Positions 44,312 to 52,473 of a DNA stretch of 64,000 nt are shown one piece after another. Position numbers and translations under genes: made by a program. Source of the DNA: J038 sp034437535 (GTDB lineage Bacteria; Chloroflexota; Anaerolineae; Aggregatilineales; Phototrophicaceae); contig DAOTTZ010000029.1 of NCBI GenBank assembly GCA_034437535.1, forward strand, positions 1-64,000, read 5' to 3'. The notes beneath the pieces are model-generated. The model searched no databases and was not told the origin of the DNA. It worked only from the letters and a program-made list of their open reading frames with translations. Position 1 is the stretch's first letter; each line of letters opens with the position of its first letter.

Positions 44312-45898
44312 CTAGGGATCGTTGGCGACGTAATCTTCACATTCGCCGGTAAACCACATCCAGGTCGGGCAATCCGGGTCTGGGGCCATGCTCCGCCGCA
44401 GTTGGAGCAATTGCGTCTTACACAGATATTGCCCATTCTGGTACGCGATGATCTCATAGAAGATCGTCGGCTCTTGCACGCCGTTTTGATTCAAAGCGGG
44501 GGTCATCGTATCCACCCGGACGTTGGGCGTGGCGGTCGGTTGCTCGAACGTCCAGATCAACTCTTGCTCGTAATTGTACAGCCGGAAGTCGTAGCTGGTC
44601 GCGCCGGGGGCCGGATCCCAGTAGGCCCGCACATAACCAAAGTGCATAATATCCAGCGGATGCGTCGGGCGGAAGCCGGGACACTCCAACGACTCGCCGG
44701 GCCGGGCGTCATTCGAGACGGCTTGTGCCGGGGCGGTCGTCGGTTGAGGCGCGACAGGTTGCGCCGCCGGGCTGACCGTCGGCACCGGGGTTGCCGTCGG
44801 GCTATATTGCACCTCTGCCGCCATCAGCAAGCGTTGCAGGGCCTGGTCTACTTCAGTCTGGGTGGGCAATGCAACCGCCCGCAGAACAGGATCCGCCGCT
44901 TCTAAAAATGCCAGCGATTCCAGCCGTTCCGGGCGGATGCCAAGTGTGCGCCGCCAGGTCGCTTCGCCGTCGGTCGTGCAATCGAACACGAACGTGCTCA
45001 ACCCGCGAGAGAGGCTGAAGGCCCCGGCATTGAGCGCGACATCGCCTTCCAGCGTATCCAAGCGAGTAAAAGCGCAGGTTGTCGCTTCCAGGCCGTCGGT
45101 TTCTGGTGGCAAAAAGACCTGATACCGCGCCATCCACCGGTCATCCGCCATGAAGTCGGCCAGCGTGCGCCGGTCTGTGTGGAGTGCGACCGTCCCCGCC
45201 AGCGCAAAATCTGCCCCGTTAACCTGCATCGGCACCGGTTGCGCGTCGGTCGCGGTCTGCACCAGCAAGATGCTGTCGTCACATCCATCGCCCATACGAA
45301 GTGCGAAATCCTGCATCGGCGTGCGGATGGTACTATCGACCGATGGCAGATCGCCCAGCCCATCCCCGCTGACGAGATCCGCCCGGACCCAGGCAAATTG
45401 TCCGTCATAGGCGACCCGCACCCAGGTACGCGCTGTATTCCAGGCATCGGCCTGAAGCTCGTCACCCTGGTTGAGCGTCACCACCACCGCTTGATCGGTA
45501 GCTGGCCCTTCGCGCAGGTTCACGTTATAGATGGCCCGCACCAGACGCGCCGCCGTCGCATTAAAGCGGGCCGTCGGCGGTACCACATCGGTCAAGGCCA
45601 CATCACCCAGGCCGATCATCGTCACACCGGGCACGGCATCCGGCAAAGATGCGGAGACATTCGCCAGCACAAAACCGGCCTCATCGCTGGTGATCGTCGC
45701 ATTTTCTGCCAGGGAAACAAAAATGCCCGACGAGTCGAGACCTGTACAGGCACTATCACGCGGGGTCGTCGTACAGGCCGCCGCAATTTGTGCCAGCAGA
45801 TCACCCCAATCGTCCGGGCAATCCGATTGGGCGGCGGCTGTCAGCGTGGGGGCCAACAGCACCACCCCGGTTATTATCAAGAGGATCCGTTTGACCAT
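44312..45898 (-). CDS. Secreted SH3b-domain protein
   Basis: 528 residues with a signal peptide (MVKRILLIITGVVLLAPTLTAAAQ). One SH3b domain lies at about 118-185 (YNVNLREGPATDQAVVVTLNQGDEL, WVRVAYDGQFAWVRADLV). A middle region of unknown fold and a Thr/Pro linker (near 360-400) precede a C-terminal domain with paired Cys (RPGESLECPGFRP; SMAPDPDCPTWMWFTGECEDY). A role at the cell wall or surface is likely. It is 8 bp upstream of the polytopic membrane protein gene. Confidence 0.75.
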   Translation of the reverse strand: MVKRILLIITGVVLLAPTLTAAAQSDCPDDWGDLLAQIAAACTTTPRDSACTGLDSSGIFVSLAENATITSDEAGFVLANVSASLPDAVPGVTMIGLGDVALTDVVPPTARFNATAARLVRAIYNVNLREGPATDQAVVVTLNQGDELQADAWNTARTWVRVAYDGQFAWVRADLVSGDGLGDLPSVDSTIRTPMQDFALRMGDGCDDSILLVQTATDAQPVPMQVNGADFALAGTVALHTDRRTLADFMADDRWMARYQVFLPPETDGLEATTCAFTRLDTLEGDVALNAGAFSLSRGLSTFVFDCTTDGEATWRRTLGIRPERLESLAFLEAADPVLRAVALPTQTEVDQALQRLLMAAEVQYSPTATPVPTVSPAAQPVAPQPTTAPAQAVSNDARPGESLECPGFRPTHPLDIMHFGYVRAYWDPAPGATSYDFRLYNYEQELIWTFEQPTATPNVRVDTMTPALNQNGVQEPTIFYEIIAYQNGQYLCKTQLLQLRRSMAPDPDCPTWMWFTGECEDYVANDP

Positions 45899-45973
45899 CT
45901 GCTATCCTCGCTCATCTAACGTTAAGTCATCGAGCATAGCATACCGATCAATCCGGAATAGATCAAGATGGGG

Positions 45974-46630
45974 TCACCCGCCGCTTGCTTCGCTTTCTGT
46001 CTCTGGTTCATCGGTCGCGGTCGGTTCCGCCGTCGCTTCGATCACGATCTCATCCGGGATCGCATCAAGCGGCGTGAAAACCGGGTCATTCTCCGATTCA
46101 ATCGTCCAGGTCATCGTCGCTTCATCAAACACAAAGACGTGCCCACCGTAATAGCTGTTCAAGGTGTGGGTGCCGGGGCCGGGTGTGCCGTTTGCGTTGG
46201 CTTCACCCGCCATGTAAGTATAGCGCGTCTCGAAGCCGAACTCCGGGTCGAGTGCCCACCCCAGGCGCAACCGCAGATCATCATTGGTACGCCACAACTT
46301 GCCGAACCCACGTTCCGGTTGCACCAGGCCATCCGGCGTGCGGACGGAAGCATCCAGGGCCGGTTCGTCGTCCATCCAGGTGTTCTCGAAGACTTCCCAG
46401 GTGCCGCTGGTCAGTGTGTCGTCATCATAGTACAGCACCCAGATGCGATCATTGGGTTGCAGGTAGAACATGCGCCCATTCTGGAAGATTTGCTCTGCCA
46501 CGATGATCTCGTAATCGGTCAACCGGGGGAACGGCTCCACCGTCGGATCTTCATTTTGGGCCAGGGCCGGTGCCAACATCGCCAGAACCAGGGCGAACAC
46601 GCCCATCACACCTAAAAATCGAATTCGCAT
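45974..46630 (-). CDS. Secreted protein of unknown function
   Basis: 218 residues: signal peptide (MRIRFLGVMGVFALVLAMLAPALAQ), a compact beta-rich domain (NGRMFYLQPNDRIWVLYYDD, WRTNDDLRLRLGWALDPEFGFETRY, FVFDEATMTW) and a Thr/Glu-rich tail. AGGAG lies 5 nt before the ATG. The W/Y-rich strands are typical of proteins repeatedly encoded in Chloroflexota genomes, but no named family was recognised. 75 bp upstream of the SH3b gene. Confidence 0.7.
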   Translation of the reverse strand: MRIRFLGVMGVFALVLAMLAPALAQNEDPTVEPFPRLTDYEIIVAEQIFQNGRMFYLQPNDRIWVLYYDDDTLTSGTWEVFENTWMDDEPALDASVRTPDGLVQPERGFGKLWRTNDDLRLRLGWALDPEFGFETRYTYMAGEANANGTPGPGTHTLNSYYGGHVFVFDEATMTWTIESENDPVFTPLDAIPDEIVIEATAEPTATDEPETESEASGG

Positions 46631-46726
46631 AAGATCTCCTCTGCTTGACTAAACATTACGCTTGCCATTATATGCCGGGGTTTGTTAGAAATGTATGATA
46701 GCGTAGGGTGATCGTAGCTTCGTTGT

Positions 46727-46742
46727 TGTGATAAATATCACT
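46727..46742. promoter_or_regulatory. CRP-type palindromic operator
   Basis: TGTGATAAATATCACT matches the CRP consensus (TGTGA-N6-TCACA) at 9 of 10 positions. A TAGAAT at 46765-46770 would place the start of transcription near 46777, so the site centre is at about -43, the position of class II activation. The window encodes an adenylyl cyclase (16646-18076) but no CRP gene. Confidence 0.55.
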
Positions 46743-46808
46743 AGAGCCTGGCTCATAAAGCATTTAGAATAGACAAGCGAATGCGAAGGATAGTTGAGTA
46801 TACATTAC

Positions 46809-47564
46809 ATGATGCGATTGACATTAGGGCTGGCGGTTCTCCTCTTGACGGTGGCCGCCTGTGGGTCAAGGGCGGTTGAACCCGTCACCAGTAACGAGGA
46901 TTGGGAACCCGTCACCCGTGATTTTAACGGTTTTACGATGGTGCAGGTGCCGCCGGGCTGTTTCTCTATGGGCAGTGATTTTGGGCGGCGTGACGAACTG
47001 CCGGAACACGAAGTCTGCTTTGAGCAACCGTTCTGGATCGACCAGAACGAGATCACCAACGCTCAATATGGCAGTGAAGGCCCCTTCCCAGGGGAAAACA
47101 AGCCACGCACCAATATGACCTGGGTCGAAGCACGCGATTTCTGCACAGCGCGGGGGGGGCGTCTGCCGACTGAGGCCGAATGGGAGTACACCGCCGCTGG
47201 CCCCAGTGATTGGATCTACCCGTGGGGTGGAGAACTGGACAACGAACTTCTGATCTTCGACCGGAACAGCCCCGGCAACCCCGCTGATGTCGGCAGCCGG
47301 CCAGAGGGTACGTCGTGGGTCGGCGCGAATGACATGGCCGGCAACGTCTTTGAGTGGGTCTTGAGCGAATATGAAGCCTACCCCTATGACGTCAACGATG
47401 GCCGCAACGACCCCGCCAATGACCTGGCGCGGCGTGTTTACCGCAGTGGAATTTATAGTTATATTGATTACGGAGTCGCCAACTCGATTCGCTTCTGGTT
47501 GCGCGGCTATAACCGTGATTGGTTTATCGGTTTTCGTTGTGTTGTTATTGAAGAGGAGCAGTAA
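46809..47564 (+). CDS. FGE-sulfatase-domain lipoprotein
   Basis: About 251 residues from ATG 46809 (or the adjacent ATG at 46812; a TTG at 46794 follows AAGGA very closely). A lipobox Cys follows LLLTVAA. The body is a formylglycine-generating-enzyme (FGE/SUMF1) fold: VQVPPGCFSMGSD, PEHEVCFEQPFWIDQNEITNAQY, RLPTEAEWEYTA, GNVFEWVLSEY and IGFRCV. Active copper-binding cysteines of true FGE are not apparent, so it is probably a binding or structural version. It precedes the sugar dehydrogenase by 5 bp. Confidence 0.82.
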   Translation: MMRLTLGLAVLLLTVAACGSRAVEPVTSNEDWEPVTRDFNGFTMVQVPPGCFSMGSDFGRRDELPEHEVCFEQPFWIDQNEITNAQYGSEGPFPGENKPRTNMTWVEARDFCTARGGRLPTEAEWEYTAAGPSDWIYPWGGELDNELLIFDRNSPGNPADVGSRPEGTSWVGANDMAGNVFEWVLSEYEAYPYDVNDGRNDPANDLARRVYRSGIYSYIDYGVANSIRFWLRGYNRDWFIGFRCVVIEEEQ

Positions 47565-47569
47565 TTTCG

Positions 47570-48754
47570 ATGAAACAGTTCACTTTGATCCTGGCTCTTT
47601 TGTTGATCGCTGTCGCGGGCGTCGGCGCACAGGATGACGAAGCAGAGACCGTACCGGACGAGACCCGCTTCGACCCGGCAGATTACCAATGGACACAGGT
47701 CGTCGCCGGGTTGGATAACCCGATCTTGCTGACGAACGCTGGTGATGGCACCGGGCGCATGTTCGCAGTGGAGCAAAACGGCTTTGTCCTGTTGCTGGAA
47801 GATGGCACCTACAACCCGGAGCCTTTCCTGGATGTGACCGAAGCCCTGCCCCGCACCGTGATTCAAGGCCGCTATTCTGAGCAGGGCTTGCTGGGTATGG
47901 CCTTCCACCCGGAGTTTGCGACCAACGGCGAATTCTTCATCGCCTACACCAAGCAAGATGGTGGATTGGTGGTGGCACGCTTCAACGTGCTGGAAGACGA
48001 CCCCAACCGGGCCGACCCGGAAAGCGGCCAGGAAGTGCTGGTACTGGATGAACCGTTCGACAATCACAACGCCGGGATGCTGGCCTTCGGGCCGGATGGC
48101 TACCTGTACGTGGCGATTGGCGACGGCGGCGGCAGTGGCGACCCACTCAACAACGGCCAGAAGGCAGATAATTTGTATTCCTCCATCATCCGCATCGACA
48201 TCGACCAGGAGCCTTACGCCATCCCGGAAGACAATCCCTTCCTGGATGACGACCGCTTCGCACCGGAGATCTGGGTGATGGGCCTGCGGAATCCCTGGCG
48301 GTTTAGCTTTGACCGCGAAAACGGCGATATGTACATCGCCGATGTCGGCCAGGAACGATTCGAGGAGATCAGCTTTGTGCCGGGTGATGTCAACGGCGGC
48401 TTAAACTTCGGTTGGGCAACCTATGAAGGCAACGAGATCTTCAAAGCGGAGATCGAACCCGTGACAGATGTCACCCCGCCGATCATCGCTTACGATCATA
48501 GCTTCGGCTGTTCCGTGACCGGCGGTTACGCCTATCGCGGGGAAGCCCTGGCAGAACTGGACGGCGTTTACATCTACGGCGATTATTGCAACGGCAACAT
48601 CTGGTTCGCCTATCAAGACGAGGATGGCGAATGGCAGGATGATCTCATGTGGATGAGCGAGTACGTCATCTCATCCTTCGGTGAGGACGAGGCCGGTGAG
48701 GTCTATCTGGTGGATTATAAGGGCGAGATCTACCGTTTAGATCGCGCCGAGTAA
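47570..48754 (+). CDS. Secreted PQQ-type glucose/sorbosone dehydrogenase
   Basis: 394 residues with signal peptide (about 1-20). Six-bladed propeller of the soluble glucose/aldose sugar dehydrogenase family: GRMFAVEQNGFVLLL, GLLGMAFHPEF, catalytic His166 in NHNAGMLAFGPDGYLYVAIGDGGG, GLRNPWRFSFD and TGGYAYRG. It likely oxidises sugars with PQQ outside the membrane; no PQQ biosynthesis genes are in the window. It follows the FGE-like gene by 5 bp, sharing its promoter and CRP-like site. Confidence 0.88.
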   Translation: MKQFTLILALLLIAVAGVGAQDDEAETVPDETRFDPADYQWTQVVAGLDNPILLTNAGDGTGRMFAVEQNGFVLLLEDGTYNPEPFLDVTEALPRTVIQGRYSEQGLLGMAFHPEFATNGEFFIAYTKQDGGLVVARFNVLEDDPNRADPESGQEVLVLDEPFDNHNAGMLAFGPDGYLYVAIGDGGGSGDPLNNGQKADNLYSSIIRIDIDQEPYAIPEDNPFLDDDRFAPEIWVMGLRNPWRFSFDRENGDMYIADVGQERFEEISFVPGDVNGGLNFGWATYEGNEIFKAEIEPVTDVTPPIIAYDHSFGCSVTGGYAYRGEALAELDGVYIYGDYCNGNIWFAYQDEDGEWQDDLMWMSEYVISSFGEDEAGEVYLVDYKGEIYRLDRAE

Positions 48755-48769
48755 GCACTTCATCAACCG

Positions 48770-48795
48770 GGGGCGATAGCATAGACTATCGCCCC
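48770..48795. terminator. Hairpin between convergent genes
   Basis: A perfect 10-bp stem (48770-48779 with 48786-48795) with a 6-nt loop, 15 bp past the dehydrogenase stop. No clear T tract. Confidence 0.45.
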
Positions 48796-48808
48796 TGTGG
48801 CCACTGTG

Positions 48809-50689
48809 CTATTCTCCCGCCACATCCACCCGGAGCGTGTAATCAACCGGCACCGTCGTCACCGGCGCGAAGGGTGACACCACCAACACCGCACGATCTG
48901 TCCCCTCTTTAAGCGGCAAACTCCAGCCTTGTGCGGGTGCCTGCCAGCGCGTAACAGACTGTACGATCCCCTGGTTGAGTTCGATCACCTGCACCCAGGC
49001 CCTCTGCGGCAGGATGTTGTCGATCAACAGCCAGCCTTCCGCCTGCCAACCGCCGCCGTCTGCTTCCAGATCGCTAAAGTACCCAATCTCCGGGATAGCG
49101 ATGTCGTCAAGGGCGATGCCGTGTTCGGTCACTGCGTCATCGGTGATGTACTCAAAGCGGAGCAAGACCTCATGCCCGGTGAAGCCATCCAGCCGGATAG
49201 ATTGGTCGATCCAGCCGTCGCTATATCCGCTGTAACCAGCCCCATACGCATTGCCGAATGGATTTTCGGTGGTCATATCCGGTGTTTCCAGCAGGGTCCA
49301 GGTCGCGCCGTCATCAATGCTGGCACTGACGTAAGCGTAATCCCATAGTTCTTCGATGGCATACCACGTCTTGAACGTCAACGTCGCAGAATCCACGTCG
49401 CGCAGGTCAAAGGAACGGGTTAACCGGGTGTTGCTGGTATCGGCCCGGTTGCTATACCACAACCGCTGACCGCTGGCCGCCGTCGTCGGAATCAAGCCGA
49501 CGGTTTCCGGCGCATCCAGCATCACATCGAGCTTATCCCCATCCTGCAAACCGTCGATCTCGTAATAGGCCGCGCTGTACTGGTTGGCTGTAACCTCCCA
49601 GGTGTAAGGCACAGGGCTACCCACCCGCTGGATGGTCGGGCGGCTCACTGGCAGGTCATCGGGGTAACTGTACCGTCCATCTTCGAAGGTCTCATCCTGT
49701 ATGTAGGTTGCCAGCACCCAATCCGCGAAAAAATCGGGGGCGTCGGTCGCCGGGTCGAGCGTTTCCAGTGCGGCCTGAACTGCCAGCAAGCCGTTATCGG
49801 TCTGCCCGCTCAGTTCACGGATGCCGTCTTCGCCGTAACGATGATAAAAATACGTCACGAACATAAAGCCAGCCCCATAATTTGCGCCGCGATAATCGTT
49901 AGAGAGGCCGAACGTGTTCAGTTGCACCTCCGGGCTGAACGTGTACATGCTGGTATAGCGGAATGAATCCTGATAACCCAGGTAATATTCGGTGAAGGTA
50001 GAAAAGCCTTCGTTTAACCAGGTATCCTCGTTGGTATCCAGGTTATGCCGGATCATATGCTGGAACTCGTGCGCCAATGTGCTGGCGATGCTCCCGGCGG
50101 TGATGCTGGGGTACGCGCTCAGGTTGACAAAGAACATCTCACGCTGGTTGCTCGGCGTGACGACGGCATCCGGGTAAGTGTGCCGCTGGGCGAAATACGC
50201 CCCCACGCCGGCCCCCAGATTATAAGCGAAAAGCACATGCAAGCGCGAATCACCATCTACACCGGGCGTCGCTTCCGGCCCCCATAAGGCCCGCACCGGC
50301 TCGTAGATCACCTCGTCGAAGGTCTGCGCGACGGCCTGCGCCTGCTGGTCACTGACGGGTGCGCCCTGCTCCACCCAAATGTAAACATGCTCACCAATCG
50401 CCCGCAGATCCGATTCCACCGGGAACGTCTCAAACGTGAAGGCGTTCGACGCCCATAACGCCTCACGGTCACCGACAGCGTATTGCGGCGGCGTCACCGA
50501 GAGCCAATCTCCCATCGCTACACCGCGAAAACGACTCGCCAGGTCAACCGGGTCATTCAGCGGGATGTCGGTCGTGGTCAGGTCGCGGTACGTCGGGAAG
50601 TCCAGCGGATCAGTCTCGGTCTCCTGCGCCTGCACGGTCAACACACCAAGCAGCATCGTGATCGTCATCAATAACCAGAATTTCATCAC
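48809..50689 (-). CDS. Secreted zinc metallopeptidase (HExxH, immune-inhibitor-A/M30-like)
   Basis: 626 residues: signal peptide (about 1-22), a metallopeptidase domain with His207-Glu208-Phe-Gln-His211 (LAHEFQHMIRHN) and Glu227 in LNEGFSTFTEYY as third ligand, and a C-terminal immunoglobulin- or lectin-like beta domain (TLTFKTWYAIEELWDYAYVSAS, LRFEYITDDAVTEHGIALDDI) as in immune inhibitor A and hyicolysin relatives. It should degrade proteins outside the cell. Confidence 0.85.
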   Translation of the reverse strand: MMKFWLLMTITMLLGVLTVQAQETETDPLDFPTYRDLTTTDIPLNDPVDLASRFRGVAMGDWLSVTPPQYAVGDREALWASNAFTFETFPVESDLRAIGEHVYIWVEQGAPVSDQQAQAVAQTFDEVIYEPVRALWGPEATPGVDGDSRLHVLFAYNLGAGVGAYFAQRHTYPDAVVTPSNQREMFFVNLSAYPSITAGSIASTLAHEFQHMIRHNLDTNEDTWLNEGFSTFTEYYLGYQDSFRYTSMYTFSPEVQLNTFGLSNDYRGANYGAGFMFVTYFYHRYGEDGIRELSGQTDNGLLAVQAALETLDPATDAPDFFADWVLATYIQDETFEDGRYSYPDDLPVSRPTIQRVGSPVPYTWEVTANQYSAAYYEIDGLQDGDKLDVMLDAPETVGLIPTTAASGQRLWYSNRADTSNTRLTRSFDLRDVDSATLTFKTWYAIEELWDYAYVSASIDDGATWTLLETPDMTTENPFGNAYGAGYSGYSDGWIDQSIRLDGFTGHEVLLRFEYITDDAVTEHGIALDDIAIPEIGYFSDLEADGGGWQAEGWLLIDNILPQRAWVQVIELNQGIVQSVTRWQAPAQGWSLPLKEGTDRAVLVVSPFAPVTTVPVDYTLRVDVAGE

Positions 50690-50719
50690 ATTTGTCCTTC
50701 GGGTTAGGCGTTCAGTTGG

Positions 50720-51685
50720 TTATACATCGGCGGTAACGGTCAGTTGCGCGGTCGGCCCGCCGTGATCTTGTATGATGTAACCGACCAGTTCCGGGGCCAG
50801 GATGCGCCCGGTCAACGTCCAGATCGTGCCGTCATGCACTTCGTCTTCCACCACGCCGCCACGCTCGGCAAAATCCGCCTGGACTGCCGCCTGACGCTCT
50901 AGCGGGCACCGCACCTGCACACGTACCGTCGGCGTCACCACGCGCAGGTTATCATGCAGGACGTTGTTCAGCGCGTACTCGGTAGCCGATGTGACCGCCT
51001 CGACCGTCGCCAGCGTCGGGCCGAATAACGCCTCGGTCGGGTCGCCTTCGCCACCGGCAAACGTCTTATCAATGGTGCCGAAGATCCAATCAAAAAAGCG
51101 GAAAAACGGGTTGGCGGTCGCCTCCGGCTGAGATTTCGCGGTGCCACTCCCCAGGTTACGGTTGAGCGTCGCCTCGATCAAAGTGATCTTGACATCCCCC
51201 AGCGGATGATCCTGGGTGGCGGCCACCACCCCCGCCCGCTGGAAGGCCGCCCGGAGCAGAGCATCCGGCAGGGGTTGGGCCAGTTGATTCTCAAACAGGA
51301 TGCCGCCCTGGGCCTCAGTATGGGTGATTCGGATCAAGACCTGGGCGGTGGTGCCGTTCTCGGTGGTGTAATCTGCCCGGCGTTCAGCATCATGGATGAG
51401 CTGTGACCGCTGGCCCAGCCCGCCACTGATGGCTGACCAGGGTTCGAGCGTGCAATCAGTCTCACCCAGCAGGGCGCGGACGGTATCGATGGCTTCATCA
51501 TCTGGCATGGTGAGGATCTGGCCGAGTGGTTGCAAGATCTGGACATCCAGGTCAGGCAAATTCTGGATGATCTCACGCAGGGCGTCCTGGCAGGGGCTAC
51601 CGGCGGCATTATCCGCCCGCAGGTCGAACCAATCCGCCACATTAACCAGGCGCAGGTGGGGCGGAATATATAATCGGTCGGTCAT
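50720..51685 (-). CDS. EF-G C-terminal-half-like protein without GTPase domain
   Basis: 321 residues with no signal peptide and no P-loop. From about 105 the sequence follows the C-terminal half of elongation factor G: FENQLAQPLPDALLRAAFQRAG with PLGDVKITLIEA (domain IV) and, after an insert of about 55 residues with an aromatic stretch (NPFFRFFDWIFG), TPTVRVQVRCPLERQAAVQADFAERGGVV and LAPELVGYIIQDHGGPTAQL (domain V). The N-terminal 100 residues are unassigned. It overlaps the upstream NfeD-like gene by 4 bp. Confidence 0.65.
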   Translation of the reverse strand: MTDRLYIPPHLRLVNVADWFDLRADNAAGSPCQDALREIIQNLPDLDVQILQPLGQILTMPDDEAIDTVRALLGETDCTLEPWSAISGGLGQRSQLIHDAERRADYTTENGTTAQVLIRITHTEAQGGILFENQLAQPLPDALLRAAFQRAGVVAATQDHPLGDVKITLIEATLNRNLGSGTAKSQPEATANPFFRFFDWIFGTIDKTFAGGEGDPTEALFGPTLATVEAVTSATEYALNNVLHDNLRVVTPTVRVQVRCPLERQAAVQADFAERGGVVEDEVHDGTIWTLTGRILAPELVGYIIQDHGGPTAQLTVTADV

Positions 51686-52182
51686 ATGTTAAGTTGTCCT
51701 TCCTCTCCGGCAGGCGTGACGATCCAATAGGCATCGTCTTCACCAGTCATTACGACTGGCGTCCCGACGGTTAACGTCTCATCATCGGTCATCACCGCGT
51801 AGACCTTATCCCCAAAGCGGGCTTCGCCGGGGTCACCGGGGGTGATGTCGGTCAGCATCTCGCCGACGGTCTGCTGATGCAGGTCGTGCAGACGGCGGCG
51901 CACATCGGCGTTCAACGTACCGAACGTCGTCCGTGTGAACAAAATTGTCACGAAAGCCGTCGTCAACAGACTATACGGAGCCTCCCAGCCGAGTGCGACC
52001 GTAATCAACCCGGCCCCGCCGAACGACGACAGGGCCGACGCCAGCAACATCCGGTTGAGCAAGGCCCGCCGCTGGTCGGCCTGCCACTCATGCACATATG
52101 GGAACCCACGAACCGCTAAGATTACCAGCGATGCGCCACCACTCAACACGGCTACTGCATACAATCCATTTAACCAGGTCAT
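51682..52182 (-). CDS. NfeD-like membrane protein
   Basis: About 166 residues from ATG 52182 (AGGG 5 nt upstream); an earlier Met at 52209 is less likely. Two to three membrane helices (about 5-22, 45-65 and 70-85) and a C-terminal OB-like segment (DPGEARFGDKVYAVMTDDETLTVGTPVVMTG, then YWIVTPAGEEG) like NfeD domains. Its stop overlaps the EF-G-like gene's start as ATGA, so the two are translated together. Confidence 0.65.
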   Translation of the reverse strand: MTWLNGLYAVAVLSGGASLVILAVRGFPYVHEWQADQRRALLNRMLLASALSSFGGAGLITVALGWEAPYSLLTTAFVTILFTRTTFGTLNADVRRRLHDLHQQTVGEMLTDITPGDPGEARFGDKVYAVMTDDETLTVGTPVVMTGEDDAYWIVTPAGEEGQLNI

Positions 52183-52227
52183 TGGCCCTAATCGTCTGTG
52201 TTCACACAATCACCCTGGATTATACTC

Positions 52228-52256
52228 TTGACGTTAGGCGGAGGGTATGCTATGTT
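52228..52256 (+). promoter_or_regulatory. Promoter of tRNA-Arg
   Basis: TTGACG (52228-52233), 17-bp spacer, TATGTT (52251-52256). The transcript would start about 11 nt before the mature tRNA. Confidence 0.65.
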
Positions 52257-52273
52257 TCTTGACATACTGATGT

Positions 52274-52349
52274 GTACCTGTAGCTCAGTGGATAGAGCGT
52301 TGGTCTACGGAACCAAAAGTCGTAGGTTCGAATCCTACCAGGTACGCCA
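52274..52349 (+). tRNA. tRNA-Arg(ACG)
   Basis: 76 nt with all arms paired: acceptor GTACCTG with CAGGTAC, D stem GCTC/GAGC, anticodon stem TTGGT/ACCAA enclosing CTACGGA (anticodon ACG), T stem GTAGG/CCTAC with TTCGAAT, discriminator G and encoded CCA. The A34 would be edited to inosine, reading CGU, CGC and CGA. Confidence 0.97.
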
Positions 52350-52352
52350 TAA

Positions 52353-52386
52353 ACAGCCAGCCTCCCCCGCTGGCTGTTTTGTTTTA
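52353..52386 (+). terminator. Intrinsic terminator of tRNA-Arg
   Basis: A perfect 9-bp stem (52353-52361 with 52369-52377) directly behind the tRNA, followed by TTTGTTTTA. Confidence 0.92.
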
Positions 52387-52473
52387 TCCACCAGCCCCCC
52401 ATCATGAGGTAAACTATAAACGATTACACCGGGCCGCAGGCCAATACTTAAAATAGTGAGGATGTCTTCATTT

